DNA of 64,000 nt. It comes from an uncultured Gemmatimonadota bacterium. GTDB lineage: Bacteria; Gemmatimonadota; Gemmatimonadetes; Gemmatimonadales; Gemmatimonadaceae. Every line of letters begins with the position of its first letter. Positions within the stretch are counted from its first letter, which is position 1. Shown here in pieces: positions 24,072-33,589 of the stretch. The stretch lies in contig CADEFN010000006.1 in NCBI GenBank assembly GCA_902826615.1, positions 248,001 through 312,000 on the forward strand, written 5' to 3'. Under the pieces are notes generated by a model, which made no database searches, had not been told where the DNA came from, and was given only the letters and a program-made list of their open reading frames with translations. Both the position numbers and the translations under genes were made by a program.

Positions 24072-25810
24072 GAACGCACCGGGGCAAAGGTGAGTATGGT
24101 GAGCCACCCGCCGTCATGCGGACCCTGCTGCACCTGCGCTTCGACTCCAAAGACGGCATGCATACGGCGTTGCACATACGCCAGCCCGTCACCACCGCCA
24201 ATGGCCCGTGGCGTCTCAGGGCGCTCCTCCGGTGCCGGCGCCGAAAAGCGCAACAGGATACGTCCGCTCTCCATCTGTTGGGAAAGCCGGAAGATGGCGC
24301 CCCGGCGGTACCGTCCGTGGGTGAAGGCATTTTCCACCAGCGTATGGAGTACGCCGGGAGGCACCAGAAGATCGGGGGTGACGCCTTCGCACTCCAGCGC
24401 GAATGGGCGATCCACGCGCAGCGACATGACTTCGAGGTGACGCTGGCAGAGTGCCAGCTCCTCGGCGAGTGTCACGGACTCGCGCTCGCCCAGCTGACTC
24501 ACCAGGCGAAACTCATCGGCAAGGGCCTCCACCATACGCACCGCCGTCTTCGGTTCGGTCTCGATCCAGCTGACAATGGCGTTGAGGGTGTTCATCAGCC
24601 AATGCGGTGCCATTCGTCGTTTGAGCAACTCGAGCTCCAGCAAGGCGGCGCGTGTGGTCGCGACACGCTCGGCTTCACGCACTCGCGAGAGGAGCGCGAG
24701 CTGGTCGAGCAGGAGCACCATCGACAGGAGCCCGACACCCACGAAAAAGCCGCGATCCATGAAGGCTTCACGTTCCACCAGCATCAGTCCCACATACAGC
24801 CCAAGCGCCATGGTGATCCACTTCGCATCGCGCCGGCCGCGCCATAAAGCGCGCGCGGAAATCACGAGCGCGACAAGGGCAGAGTACGCCAGAAGCAGAA
24901 AGGTCAAACCATCAAAACCTCTGAAGACTCCACCCAGACCGTGGTACCACCACGATGGCGGGGGCCGGGTGAGCAGGACTGTAGCAAGGGCTCCGACCGA
25001 GGTCATGACAAGAGCCTTTGCGGCTGCGGCCGAGGTGAACCGCCGTGTTACGTAGACGACCATGAAGAGCCCGAATCCCGATGCACAGACCACCACACCG
25101 ATCAGCCGCCACACCTGTTGCGGATATGTGAGCGGCGTGACGACACGCCAGAGCTCGAAGCTGAGTTGTGTCAGCGCGAAGAGCCCCATACCCCCAATGA
25201 GGAGTGCATCCCGGTTTGAGCGATCGCGCAGGAAGGCCACCAGGAAGTAGCCAATGGTGAGAAGGAGGGCACCGGCCGTGATGAGGGCAGGGAGATAGGC
25301 GACAAAGCGAGCGAGGAGGAGATCGACATCCGCGCCGACGATGATGGCGTGCACGGGGGTGCTCACACGAACCGGGGTATGCCAGCTGCTCAGATGTAGC
25401 GCCAGCACATGCTCCGTGCCCGACAGCTGGTCGGGCCTGAGGTGGAACGACACCTCGAGGAGGCCGGGCTCTTCCGACGCCGCACTGCCGGCCGGCGTTC
25501 CGTTGGCGCCCACCCGTTCGCCGTCCCAGAACACCTCGGACGATGCCATCGCAATCACGATCACTGCCACGGGTGTCGTCAAACGCGCGGTCCCTGCGGG
25601 AAGGACGACCCGCGCGCGTGCCCACACCTCGGTTTGCTGGGGGTCGATATCGTTGATGGCGCGTGTGGTGCATACACCAGCGGCTGATTCTGGGGCGAGC
25701 GCCGCCTCTCGCGTCGGGCAAACGTCGAGCGTTGGCACCCAGACATGTTGGGGCCGCACGGGTGACTCTACGACGGCCGAAGCGAGCGAAAGAAGGATCC
25801 CGAGTCGCAT
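24068..25810 (-). CDS. LytS-type sensor histidine kinase with 7TM region
   Basis: A 580-residue sensor. After an N-terminal signal or anchor and a periplasmic sandwich domain (about residues 30-165), there are seven hydrophobic helices (about 170-400), resembling 7TMR-DISM receptors. The cytoplasmic part begins with helix RVREAERVATTRAALLELELLKRRMAPHW; the phospho-accepting His is in MAPHWLMNTLNAIVSW, where the family usually has PHFLFN. The ATPase region has VENAFTHG (N box) and GGGDGLAYVQRRM (G box). It is the first gene of an operon with the LytTR regulator and the AraC regulator, each overlapping the previous by 4 nt. Confidence 0.88.
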   Translation of the reverse strand: MRLGILLSLASAVVESPVRPQHVWVPTLDVCPTREAALAPESAAGVCTTRAINDIDPQQTEVWARARVVLPAGTARLTTPVAVIVIAMASSEVFWDGERVGANGTPAGSAASEEPGLLEVSFHLRPDQLSGTEHVLALHLSSWHTPVRVSTPVHAIIVGADVDLLLARFVAYLPALITAGALLLTIGYFLVAFLRDRSNRDALLIGGMGLFALTQLSFELWRVVTPLTYPQQVWRLIGVVVCASGFGLFMVVYVTRRFTSAAAAKALVMTSVGALATVLLTRPPPSWWYHGLGGVFRGFDGLTFLLLAYSALVALVISARALWRGRRDAKWITMALGLYVGLMLVEREAFMDRGFFVGVGLLSMVLLLDQLALLSRVREAERVATTRAALLELELLKRRMAPHWLMNTLNAIVSWIETEPKTAVRMVEALADEFRLVSQLGERESVTLAEELALCQRHLEVMSLRVDRPFALECEGVTPDLLVPPGVLHTLVENAFTHGRYRRGAIFRLSQQMESGRILLRFSAPAPEERPETPRAIGGGDGLAYVQRRMHAVFGVEAQVQQGPHDGGWLTILTFAPVRS

Positions 25811-25940
25811 GCCGTATCATACGGGGGTCAGGTGGTGTGGGAGTCACCGTTTGCCGGGTGGCAGATACCGCTCGCCGAATTCCCACCCCGCCTGGGACGG
25901 GGGCTTGCCAGCTTCAGCATGTCCCCGACCCCTTTCGCCC

Positions 25941-27380
25941 ATGCGACGACTCCTCACCACCGGCTGGTTCCTCTGTGTGACCACCGCACTCGCTGCGCAG
26001 GGTGCGCCGCCGAGTGTGACCTTCGAGCCCTACACCTTCCGTGCAGCCAATGGCACCACGGTGGAGGCGGAACTGGGAGCATTCCAGGTTCCGGAGCACC
26101 GCGGAAAGCCCACTTCGCGGCGGATTACACTCCGATTCGTGCGCTTCAAGTCGACGGCCGCCTCACCGGGGGCTCCAATCGTGTATCTCGCGGGTGGACC
26201 TGGTGGTTCGGGGATCGGCACGGCCACCGGTCCGCGTTTCCCCATCTTCATGGCGTTGCGAGAGGTGGCCGACGTGATCGCCCTCGATCAGCGCGGCGTG
26301 GGACGCAGCAATGACCTGACGCTCTGTCCCAGCAAGGCAAGCTCGCTTGGCCGGCCCCTGACCCGAGAGGCCATGACCGCATGGTTTCGTACCGAGCTGG
26401 CACGCTGCTTTGACGAGTGGACGGCAAAGGGGATGGATATCGACGGCTACACCACGCGGGAGAACGCGGCCGACATCGACGATCTGCGACGCGCGTTAGG
26501 CGTGCCTCAGGTGAACCTCTGGGGGATCAGTTATGGCTCACACCTCGGGCTGGCGGTGCTCAAGTACTACCCAACCGCAGTGCAGCGCGTCGTGCTTGCG
26601 GGAATCGAGGGGCTGGACCAGACCGTCAAGCTGCCATCTGAAACCGATTCGCTCTTCGCACGTGTGCAGAAACTGATTGATGGAGACCCCGAGGCGCGCG
26701 CCGCGTATCCCGATCTCCCGGGTCTGATGCGGCGGGTTCATACCGCGCTCGATCGTTCACCGAAGATGGTGACCATCACACCAGCAGGTGGGGCGTCGCC
26801 GGTGACACTCACACTGTCAGCCTTTCCGATTCAGCTGCTCGTGGGCGGGATGATTGCCGATCCCGCCGGGATCGCCCAGGTGCCCGCGCTCTACCGCGCG
26901 CTCGATCGCGGTGAGTTCGACCGGGTGGCGCAGCTCACCTACCGGACAATTGCCGGCGGCCTTTCGGGATTCCGCGGCATGCCGGAAGCGATGGATCTGG
27001 CGTCGGGGATGTCGGCGGCACGCGCACGCCAGGTGACGGAAGAAGCTGCACGCGGTATTCTCGGTGATGCCCTGAACTTTCCCATGCCGCACGTGGCCGG
27101 GCTCAGACCTTCGCTTGATCTGGGGGATGCCTTCCGTGCTCCGTTCCGCTCCAACGTGCCGTCGCTTTTTATCTCGGGCACGTTGGATGGCCGCACAAAT
27201 GTGCGCGAAGCGCGCGAGGAGATCCGCGGCTTTTCACGCGGCACACACCTCATCGTCGAAAATGGCGGCCACAACATCTACGAGGCCGACAAACGTGTGG
27301 CCGATGCGGTGGTGCGTTTCTTCAAGGGGGAGAGTGTGCCGACAACACTGCGGCTGGAACCGCCGGTCTTCGTGAAGTGA
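25941..27380 (+). CDS. Secreted alpha/beta-hydrolase, S33/TAP-like peptidase
   Basis: A 479-residue exported hydrolase starting at the ATG of MRRLLTTGW. The signal peptide ends near LAAQG. The fold is that of the tripeptidyl-aminopeptidase group: oxyanion strand VYLAGGPGGSG, VIALDQRGVGRS, nucleophile Ser197 in WGISYGSHL, a C-terminal acid in ISGTLDGRTN and the catalytic His in VENGGHNIYE. A lid domain lies between residues 210 and 390. Such enzymes release short N-terminal peptides or amino acids in the periplasm. The divergent sensor kinase gene begins 130 bp away; no operon partner is apparent. Confidence 0.88.
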   Translation: MRRLLTTGWFLCVTTALAAQGAPPSVTFEPYTFRAANGTTVEAELGAFQVPEHRGKPTSRRITLRFVRFKSTAASPGAPIVYLAGGPGGSGIGTATGPRFPIFMALREVADVIALDQRGVGRSNDLTLCPSKASSLGRPLTREAMTAWFRTELARCFDEWTAKGMDIDGYTTRENAADIDDLRRALGVPQVNLWGISYGSHLGLAVLKYYPTAVQRVVLAGIEGLDQTVKLPSETDSLFARVQKLIDGDPEARAAYPDLPGLMRRVHTALDRSPKMVTITPAGGASPVTLTLSAFPIQLLVGGMIADPAGIAQVPALYRALDRGEFDRVAQLTYRTIAGGLSGFRGMPEAMDLASGMSAARARQVTEEAARGILGDALNFPMPHVAGLRPSLDLGDAFRAPFRSNVPSLFISGTLDGRTNVREAREEIRGFSRGTHLIVENGGHNIYEADKRVADAVVRFFKGESVPTTLRLEPPVFVK

Positions 27381-27422
27381 GCAGGCCACCCCTCGAACGT
27401 CGCAGGGCGCGCTGCCGAGGAG

Positions 27423-28322
27423 TCAGCGTGTGAGGCGATACAGCCGGTACCGCGCGCCATCCAACTTGTGATAGTAGAGCGAGCGACCGTCGGGCGTGAT
27501 GGTCGCTCCCTCCACAAAGCCTGTGGCGGCCACAATACGCCGCACATTCCCCCACGCCGACGACGGAGTGGCGCGTGTGGCGTGAAAGAGCTCGGCGGTA
27601 AAGGGGAGCGTGAGGCCGGTAAAGAAGAGTTCCAGGCTGTTTGCTGTCATGGCCGGGGCGTAAACCAGTGGTGCGCTCGCGTTCACCTCGCGAAAAAGCT
27701 CCTCAGATCGCGGGTCCCGGTCGATCCGGTTCCCGGTGAGCACACCAGACGCCAGGCGCGACTCCGCAGGCACAGGGCCCCCGGCGAACCGTGAATCCGC
27801 ATAGACAATACTCAGTCCATCGGACGCGACCTCCGCGTCCATGATGAGCCATCCGGGCTGTCCCCGGACCACGGAGCCCGCGACGAGCGCAGCTCCGGTT
27901 ACCGTTCCACCGGAAAAGGCACCGCGATACAATGTGGCCAGTGACTGATCGTAGCTGCGCACTGACACCCAGTAGAAGCGACCGGCGGCGTCCATGGAGG
28001 CCACACCATCCAGAGACCCCGTAACATTCGCCCCCGCGAGTCGCCCGGCATAGTGAAATGAGTCCGGGGTCACTGCACGTGCAATGTGGAGGTCGGTCTG
28101 GTCGGGCGGGTCGTTGCGGTTGTTGAAAAAAAGCCACTGACCGTCGCGCGAGAGGAAGGGCTCCATCGCATGGTCGTCGTATCCACCGAGAGCAACGCGC
28201 CGTGGATTCTTGAAGGTCGTGTCATCCGGCGCGCTCGGCGTCAACTTCTGTGGTGCACTACACGCATTCCCGGCCTGCGTGAGACAGAATACCAGCCAGA
28301 CGCGAATCGTGACGGAGCCCAT
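27423..28322 (-). CDS. PD40-type beta-propeller protein, probable lipoprotein
   Basis: A 299-residue protein starting at the ATG of MGSVTIRVW. The N-terminal hydrophobic stretch ends in a Cys (QAGNACSAPQ), a weak lipobox. The body holds propeller units of the PD40/TolB type: EPFLSRDGQWLFFNNRND, IMDAEVASDGLSIVYADSR, TITPDGRSLYYHKLD. These proteins bind peptidoglycan or partner proteins and lack catalytic residues. It is convergent with the S33 hydrolase gene. Confidence 0.75.
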   Translation of the reverse strand: MGSVTIRVWLVFCLTQAGNACSAPQKLTPSAPDDTTFKNPRRVALGGYDDHAMEPFLSRDGQWLFFNNRNDPPDQTDLHIARAVTPDSFHYAGRLAGANVTGSLDGVASMDAAGRFYWVSVRSYDQSLATLYRGAFSGGTVTGAALVAGSVVRGQPGWLIMDAEVASDGLSIVYADSRFAGGPVPAESRLASGVLTGNRIDRDPRSEELFREVNASAPLVYAPAMTANSLELFFTGLTLPFTAELFHATRATPSSAWGNVRRIVAATGFVEGATITPDGRSLYYHKLDGARYRLYRLTR

Positions 28323-28446
28323 GAAAATTGAACGGGTCACTTGCAACCCTCCACAATAATTGACACAGTTGGCTTTGCTGTGATGAACGATGCCTCGCGT
28401 GTGACCACCACGCCCACTCCCTGTGTGACACGAGGCACGTCTCGAT

Positions 28447-29094
28447 ATGACAGTCCCATCAAACACTCGCGTGACCCAGCCAGAGCCCACCCCTCGTACC
28501 TTCCGCACCGTCGCTGAACTCGAGCGGTGGATGGCGAGCAAACATTCCACGGAGCCAGTGCTCTGGGTCAAGTTCCACAAGAAGCACTCCGGGCTGGTCA
28601 GCATTTCCTACGCGGAAGCGCTGGATGTGGCACTCTGCTGGGGTTGGATTGATGGTATTCGCAAGGCATTCGACGAGCAGTCGTTTTTGCAGCGCTTCAC
28701 CCCGCGTCGGCCTCGCAGCATCTGGAGCCAGGTGAATCGCGAACACGTGGCGCGCCTGATCGCCGAGGGCCGGATGCAGCCAGCGGGCCAGCGTCAGGTT
28801 GATGCGGCCCGCGCCGATGGTCGATGGGACGACGCGTATGCTCCCATTCGCACAGCATCGGCAGACACGATGCCCGACGACCTCAAAGCGGCCATCCAGG
28901 GCAGCGCCCGGGCGCGCAAGACCTTCGCGACACTGACCAAGCAGAACCTCTTCGCGCTGATCTTTCGCACCAACAACATGAAGACAGCAGCCGGTCGTGA
29001 ACGAAAGATCGCCGCGCTGGTGGCGATGCTGGCGCGCGGGGAGACAATCATTCCGCAGAAGTCCGCGCCGGCGAAGAAACGGAAGGCGCGGTAG
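28447..29094 (+). CDS. YdeI/OmpD-associated family protein
   Basis: A 215-residue soluble protein matching the YdeI (bacteriocin-protection, OmpD-associated) family. Landmarks are the N-terminal FRTVAELERWMASKH and EPVLWVKFHKKHSG, the signature ISYAEALDVALCWGWIDGIRKAFD, FTPRRPRSIWSQVN, and the basic C-terminal tail that ends in KKRKAR. Such proteins are linked to resistance to antimicrobial peptides in a few species, but no enzymatic activity is known. It stands alone, divergent from the PD40 lipoprotein gene. Confidence 0.87.
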   Translation: MTVPSNTRVTQPEPTPRTFRTVAELERWMASKHSTEPVLWVKFHKKHSGLVSISYAEALDVALCWGWIDGIRKAFDEQSFLQRFTPRRPRSIWSQVNREHVARLIAEGRMQPAGQRQVDAARADGRWDDAYAPIRTASADTMPDDLKAAIQGSARARKTFATLTKQNLFALIFRTNNMKTAAGRERKIAALVAMLARGETIIPQKSAPAKKRKAR

Positions 29095-29126
29095 CGACGC
29101 TCGGTCGGAGCGGGCGTGACGTCAGC

Positions 29127-31055
29127 TTACCACCCGCCGCCGCCGCCACCTCCGGAGCTGCCTCCGCCACTGCTGCCGCCACTGCTGGAGCTCCCCGAGC
29201 TTGGCTTGGACACACCGGCCGCCATCACACCCACCGCCGAAGCGAAGCTTGCGCTCGAGCCGCCGCCCGAGAAGCCGCCACCACCTCCCATGCCACTCCA
29301 CGAGGTGCTACTCGACGAACTCCCGCCACTCGACGATCCAAACGATGACGTGCTTGTTGAGCGCATGGCAGCGGTGGTGCCCGCCGCACCAAACGCCGCA
29401 AACCACTTGTCCATGTCAGGGCCCAGCTCGAAGGCGATGAGCCATGGGAGCCACTCATCCCGGAGGGCCGGTTTGTCCTGACGCAGCTGATACCGGAAGT
29501 ACTCGCGTCCTGCAGCAAGTCGCTTGCGCAGCGCCACACGCTCGGCGCCCTGCCGGCTCTTCGCGATGTTGAAGACACTCCGCACGATCGCCAGCGCCAG
29601 CACCGCGAGGCCCGCCAGGGGCAGGAGACCGGTCCGCCACGGATTCCGCAGTAACAGGAGGCTGAGCCCGCCGAGCATGACGCCAAGTGGAAAAAGCACG
29701 CGGAGCGCGTGTGGTCCCAACGCCCACACCCGATGACGCCAGAAGACGGCTTGTGACGCACTGGCCGCCCAAAAGACAAATGCGGTCGGGAAGCTGAAGG
29801 CGACCACCGGTGCGTCCTGCGAATTGGTGACACCGCCGGCGATCAGCAGCGCAAACCCGGCCACGACCATCAGCAGCGTGGGGATCCACGAGGGCTTGGG
29901 CGCATCGGGGTCGTCGGGATTGGGTTTCCCCACGATGGCTTCAAGCGATGTCTTGATGGTGGACGCCGGATCGAATCCCGTTTTCCGATACCGCGCCCGG
30001 ATGGAGTTGGTGTCAGTGACGGAGCTGCCCGGCTCGAACAGCGCGTTGATGAGGTCGTGCTCGTGGCCCTTGAACTGATTGCGTTTGACCAGAAGCTTCA
30101 GATGCAAGACGTCGCTGGTGAAGATCCACCACCCGACACGCTGGACTTCGTTCGAGAGCTTTTTCTCCACCACCAGTCGCGCCAGCACGGCGGCGACTTC
30201 GGGGCCTGCCGTGTGGTTGTCCCAGGCTGCGCCAACAGCCTCGGGCAGCATGTGCAGCACGTGCTGCTTGAGCCAGGCTTCGTCGATGCGTTCTCGCGGC
30301 ACCAGCGGGGCAAATCGTCCCAGCCCGCGTTCGCGACGCCACAGAAGCGCCGCAGACAAGGCCACACCAAACCAGAGCAGCGCCAGAAGGGAAAGACGCA
30401 TCAGTCTCGGTGCGCCGAAGGTGATGCCGGGAGGCGCGCCAGCGCGAGTGTAGGTCAGCGGGACCGTGACAACGTAGCCGTTGCCGGGAAAGATGGAGTC
30501 GGCGGAATAGGAACCCGTAAAGCTGCCCGGCGCGCGCCAGGCAGGGTCGATGGCGAGCGCGAGGGTAAAGCGATGGATCAACCCCTCGCGATCGGGAAAG
30601 GCGAAGTCGTGATCGAGCACATACGCCGAGTCACGCGGTACCAGAACGTTGCCAAGGGAATATTCGAGCTCGTAGGTCAGCCGTGTATCAGTAAAGGGCG
30701 GGTCCGTTGGGAGGCGGCTGCGCCATCGAAGAACGTTTTTCCCTGACCACGAGTACTGGTCGACCTGTGACAGGTCACCTTCTTGTAGTTGGGCAAGAGG
30801 TTGTCCGAGCGTGGAGTCGATGCGTGAGAGGCGGTGCAGTGTGAGCCGCTGGCCGGCGCGGATGTTGAACGACCGTTCGCCTCCGTTCCAATCACCGGTG
30901 AAGGCCATGGTCTGGCGTTCGCGTACGTGCAGCACACCGGCGCTGTCGAGTCGCGCGTCAACCTGCATGACGGGCCAATGCAGGTAGCGCTGCGCCTCCA
31001 GTTGTGCGAGGGGGAGCGCGAGGGCCAGGAGGACGGAGAGAAGGTGTCGGGACAC
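29127..31055 (-). CDS. DUF2207 membrane protein with glycine/serine-rich C-terminus
   Basis: A protein of about 642 residues starting at the GTG of MSRHLLSVLLALAL, which gives a clean signal peptide ending LEAQ. The N-terminal exported domain (residues 25-250) matches DUF2207 (GVLHVRERQTMAFTGDWNGGERSF). Several transmembrane helices follow (near residues 270, 450, 500 and 525), with a cytoplasmic helical domain between. The C-terminal 80 residues are almost only Gly and Ser with GGGG runs, as is typical for DUF2207 proteins. Function is unknown. An upstream in-frame start at 31160 would bury the signal peptide and was not used. Confidence 0.82.
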   Translation of the reverse strand: MSRHLLSVLLALALPLAQLEAQRYLHWPVMQVDARLDSAGVLHVRERQTMAFTGDWNGGERSFNIRAGQRLTLHRLSRIDSTLGQPLAQLQEGDLSQVDQYSWSGKNVLRWRSRLPTDPPFTDTRLTYELEYSLGNVLVPRDSAYVLDHDFAFPDREGLIHRFTLALAIDPAWRAPGSFTGSYSADSIFPGNGYVVTVPLTYTRAGAPPGITFGAPRLMRLSLLALLWFGVALSAALLWRRERGLGRFAPLVPRERIDEAWLKQHVLHMLPEAVGAAWDNHTAGPEVAAVLARLVVEKKLSNEVQRVGWWIFTSDVLHLKLLVKRNQFKGHEHDLINALFEPGSSVTDTNSIRARYRKTGFDPASTIKTSLEAIVGKPNPDDPDAPKPSWIPTLLMVVAGFALLIAGGVTNSQDAPVVAFSFPTAFVFWAASASQAVFWRHRVWALGPHALRVLFPLGVMLGGLSLLLLRNPWRTGLLPLAGLAVLALAIVRSVFNIAKSRQGAERVALRKRLAAGREYFRYQLRQDKPALRDEWLPWLIAFELGPDMDKWFAAFGAAGTTAAMRSTSTSSFGSSSGGSSSSSTSWSGMGGGGGFSGGGSSASFASAVGVMAAGVSKPSSGSSSSGGSSGGGSSGGGGGGGW

Positions 31056-31219
31056 TCTGGTCTGGGCGTGCGGGAAGTGGCCGTGATATCGCTGTTCAAT
31101 GGTCGCTCCGCAACGGCGCGATGTCACTGGTCCGTACATTGCCTTGAAGGTAGGAACCACGGGCTGAGATGGAGTGGTTTTGCGGGCGGTACACTCACAA
31201 GTGAACGGGAGGTGGGCAC

Positions 31220-33436
31220 ATGGTGTCGCGTGAGAAGGACCACACTTCGGTGTCGTTGTATCCGGATGAAATCGTGGTGGGAGAGGTAAAGGTCACCATC
31301 ACCAGCGCGGTGCCGCTGGATGCCGAAGTGGCCGCCAAGGCCATCGGTGTAGTCGGCGTTGATGGTCGGGTTCGCATGGGCGATAACGGGCGACGGGTGA
31401 CCTGGACGCCCTTAAAGGCACTGGCTCCGGGGCAATACACCCTTGTGCTGGGAGAGCTGGCCGGTGCCAAGGGTGGGCGAGTGAGTGCGGAGCAGGTGCG
31501 GAAGTTCACGGTCGTGAAGTCGAAGGCACGGGTGCCGTCGTCGTTGGTGGTGGAAAGCATGGTGCGCCTTCGCGTGAAGGGAGCACACGTGGAGCGGCTG
31601 TCGCTCTCGGAGAGCGTCGAAGGCCCCTATGTGGAGCTGTTGAAGGCGAGCCGGCGAGCTACGGGGGCACCCGTGTCGCTGGCATTTGACGAAGGGGGAC
31701 GTGCAGTTGACGGCGATCGCATGTTGGCGGAGGCCGAGGTAGCGCGTGTCCGCCGGTACGGCAAGCTGCACCCGGCGCTGGCGCGCGCACGAAAGCAACT
31801 CAAGGGGAATGCTGTGCTTCCGGTGGCCGTCTGGATGTCGTTTGACCCGTCGGTGCTGGAGCAGCCGCGATCCACCAAACCGGTGCGTGCGCGCCCCGCT
31901 TCTGCACGCAAAGTGCACTCGGCGATCGAACGCGCGACACGGGAGGGACATCTCGTTCTCAAATCAGTGGAAGCACGTGTGACGCGTATCAGCACAACGG
32001 CGCCGGTGTTGTTTGCCCACCTCACTCCCGCACAGATCGACATCGTGGCGAAACACAACGCCGTGTCCGGGCTGTTCCTGCATGAGTCGTCGGGGCGCGA
32101 GGACCTTGTGGATTCCATGGCCATCGCCAACTCCGACGATGTCCACGACCTGGGGATTCGCGGCCGCGGAATTCGCGTCGCGGTGTGGGAGAATGGACCA
32201 GACTCCACCAGCAACCTCGCGATCACCGCGCGGTTTCGCAGCAATCCCAGTACCTCGGATCATTCCCGTCATGTCCACGGGATCATCCGGAATACCCAGA
32301 CCGGCCAGGCGCGTGGTCACGCGCGCTCGTGCGCTCTGCACTCTGCCAACGACAAGGATCTGGATGCGCTCGAGTGGGCGGTCGAAGAGCGCGTGTGCAC
32401 GGTCGTCAATCAGAGCTTCCATCGTGGTGAGGAGCCCGAGGAAGGCACACAGTCCTTTGACGACATCTACAAGGACTGGCTCGCCCTCAAGTGGCCGTAC
32501 CCGACCATTTGTCAGGCGGCGGGCAACTTCTGGGCCGACGACCCGGACGACATCGATCCGCCCAGCAGTGAATACGTCAACCACAAGGGCTACAACAGCA
32601 TTGCAGTTGGCAATCATGACGACACAGCCACGGCCATGTCGGCGAGTTCGGTGTTTCGCAATCCGACCACGTCTCATGGGGATCGTGAGCTTCCCGAGAT
32701 TTCGGCCAACGGTACCAGCGTTACCACGGTGGGGCTGACCAAGAGTGGCACCAGCATGGCCTCACCGGCGTGCGCCGGGGTGGCCGCCTTGCTGCAGCAA
32801 ACCGATGCCACCCTCGAGCACTGGCCCGAGGGCTGCCGTGCCATTCTGCTGGCCGGCGCCACCAGAAACGTGACGGCTCAAACCTGGTGGGCCGATGTTT
32901 CCAGCGGGGTGGATGCCTCTGATGGCAGCGGGGCGGTGAATGCCCTGGAGAGCAACGAGATCGCAAAAAATCGACAGGGGCGCGACAACACCGCACGTCG
33001 TCGTGGCTGGAATATCGGGCAGCTTTCAAATGACGATTTCGATCGTTCCGGTCTGTCCACCTGGAGCTATCGCGTGGCGGTTCCACGTACCGTACTTGGG
33101 CCGCGCAAGGTGAAGGTCGCCCTGGCGTGGACCAGCAAGGTGTCCACCTTTTCCATCCTGGGGTTCACCCTCCCGCTCACGTCGCGGCTCACGGTGGACC
33201 TCGATCTCAAGATCTTCGACTCGTCAGGCAACCAGGTGGCGTACAGCGGCTCATGGGACAACAGCTACGAGATTGCCGAGTTCACGGGGAGGCCGGGAGA
33301 GACCTACTTCATCCGGGTGCGGCGGTGGTCGGGTACGGACAAGGTGTGGTATGGTCTGGCGTGGACGGTGACGGGTGGTCTTTCGCTGTTGCAGGCCGTT
33401 GAGCGAGGCGCACTGGTGTTTCAGCGCGCTCCGTAA
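31220..33436 (+). CDS. Subtilisin-like (S8) peptidase with altered catalytic Asp position
   Basis: A 738-residue protein with an N-terminal Ig-like region (residues 1-120), a spacer, an S8 peptidase domain (about 310-570) and a C-terminal beta-rich domain of the pre-peptidase type (about 600-720). Catalytic positions: His351 in SRHVHGII, oxyanion Asn436 in CQAAGNFW and Ser512 in SGTSMASPACAG are all present. At the Asp position the sequence is RVAVWENG with Glu324, where subtilases normally have Asp. No signal peptide is visible at the chosen ATG, which has a good GGGAGGT about 8 nt upstream. Either the protein is non-classically exported or it acts inside. A hairpin terminator follows. Confidence 0.85.
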   Translation: MVSREKDHTSVSLYPDEIVVGEVKVTITSAVPLDAEVAAKAIGVVGVDGRVRMGDNGRRVTWTPLKALAPGQYTLVLGELAGAKGGRVSAEQVRKFTVVKSKARVPSSLVVESMVRLRVKGAHVERLSLSESVEGPYVELLKASRRATGAPVSLAFDEGGRAVDGDRMLAEAEVARVRRYGKLHPALARARKQLKGNAVLPVAVWMSFDPSVLEQPRSTKPVRARPASARKVHSAIERATREGHLVLKSVEARVTRISTTAPVLFAHLTPAQIDIVAKHNAVSGLFLHESSGREDLVDSMAIANSDDVHDLGIRGRGIRVAVWENGPDSTSNLAITARFRSNPSTSDHSRHVHGIIRNTQTGQARGHARSCALHSANDKDLDALEWAVEERVCTVVNQSFHRGEEPEEGTQSFDDIYKDWLALKWPYPTICQAAGNFWADDPDDIDPPSSEYVNHKGYNSIAVGNHDDTATAMSASSVFRNPTTSHGDRELPEISANGTSVTTVGLTKSGTSMASPACAGVAALLQQTDATLEHWPEGCRAILLAGATRNVTAQTWWADVSSGVDASDGSGAVNALESNEIAKNRQGRDNTARRRGWNIGQLSNDDFDRSGLSTWSYRVAVPRTVLGPRKVKVALAWTSKVSTFSILGFTLPLTSRLTVDLDLKIFDSSGNQVAYSGSWDNSYEIAEFTGRPGETYFIRVRRWSGTDKVWYGLAWTVTGGLSLLQAVERGALVFQRAP

Positions 33437-33448
33437 AACGTCGACGGG

Positions 33449-33484
33449 ACTGGCTCCGACCGGCGGTTGCTGGGAGGAGCCAGT
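33449..33484 (+). terminator. Hairpin after the S8 peptidase gene
   Basis: ACTGGCTCC (33449-33457) and GGAGCCAGT (33476-33484) form a perfect 9-bp stem with an 18-nt loop, 13 bp after the peptidase stop. There is no T-run, so it is a weak or factor-assisted terminator, or it simply protects the mRNA 3' end. Confidence 0.5.
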
Positions 33485-33589
33485 TCGCAGTCGATTCCCA
33501 GCGCAACGTTTACTGAGCGGAGATCTTCAATCGCAAGTGTGCGTTCCTGAAGCGCACAACCTTACTCCCGGTAAGCGGCTGAACACGCG

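Noticed and set aside
25341-25940. 5' extension of the S33 hydrolase frame over the sensor kinase gene
   Set aside because: The extension is antisense to the kinase N-terminus, and the ATG at 25941 gives a proper signal peptide.
29127-29360. Gly/Ser codon repeats at the end of the DUF2207 gene as a CRISPR or tandem repeat array
   Set aside because: It is low-complexity coding sequence typical of DUF2207 C-termini, with no fixed repeat and spacer lengths.
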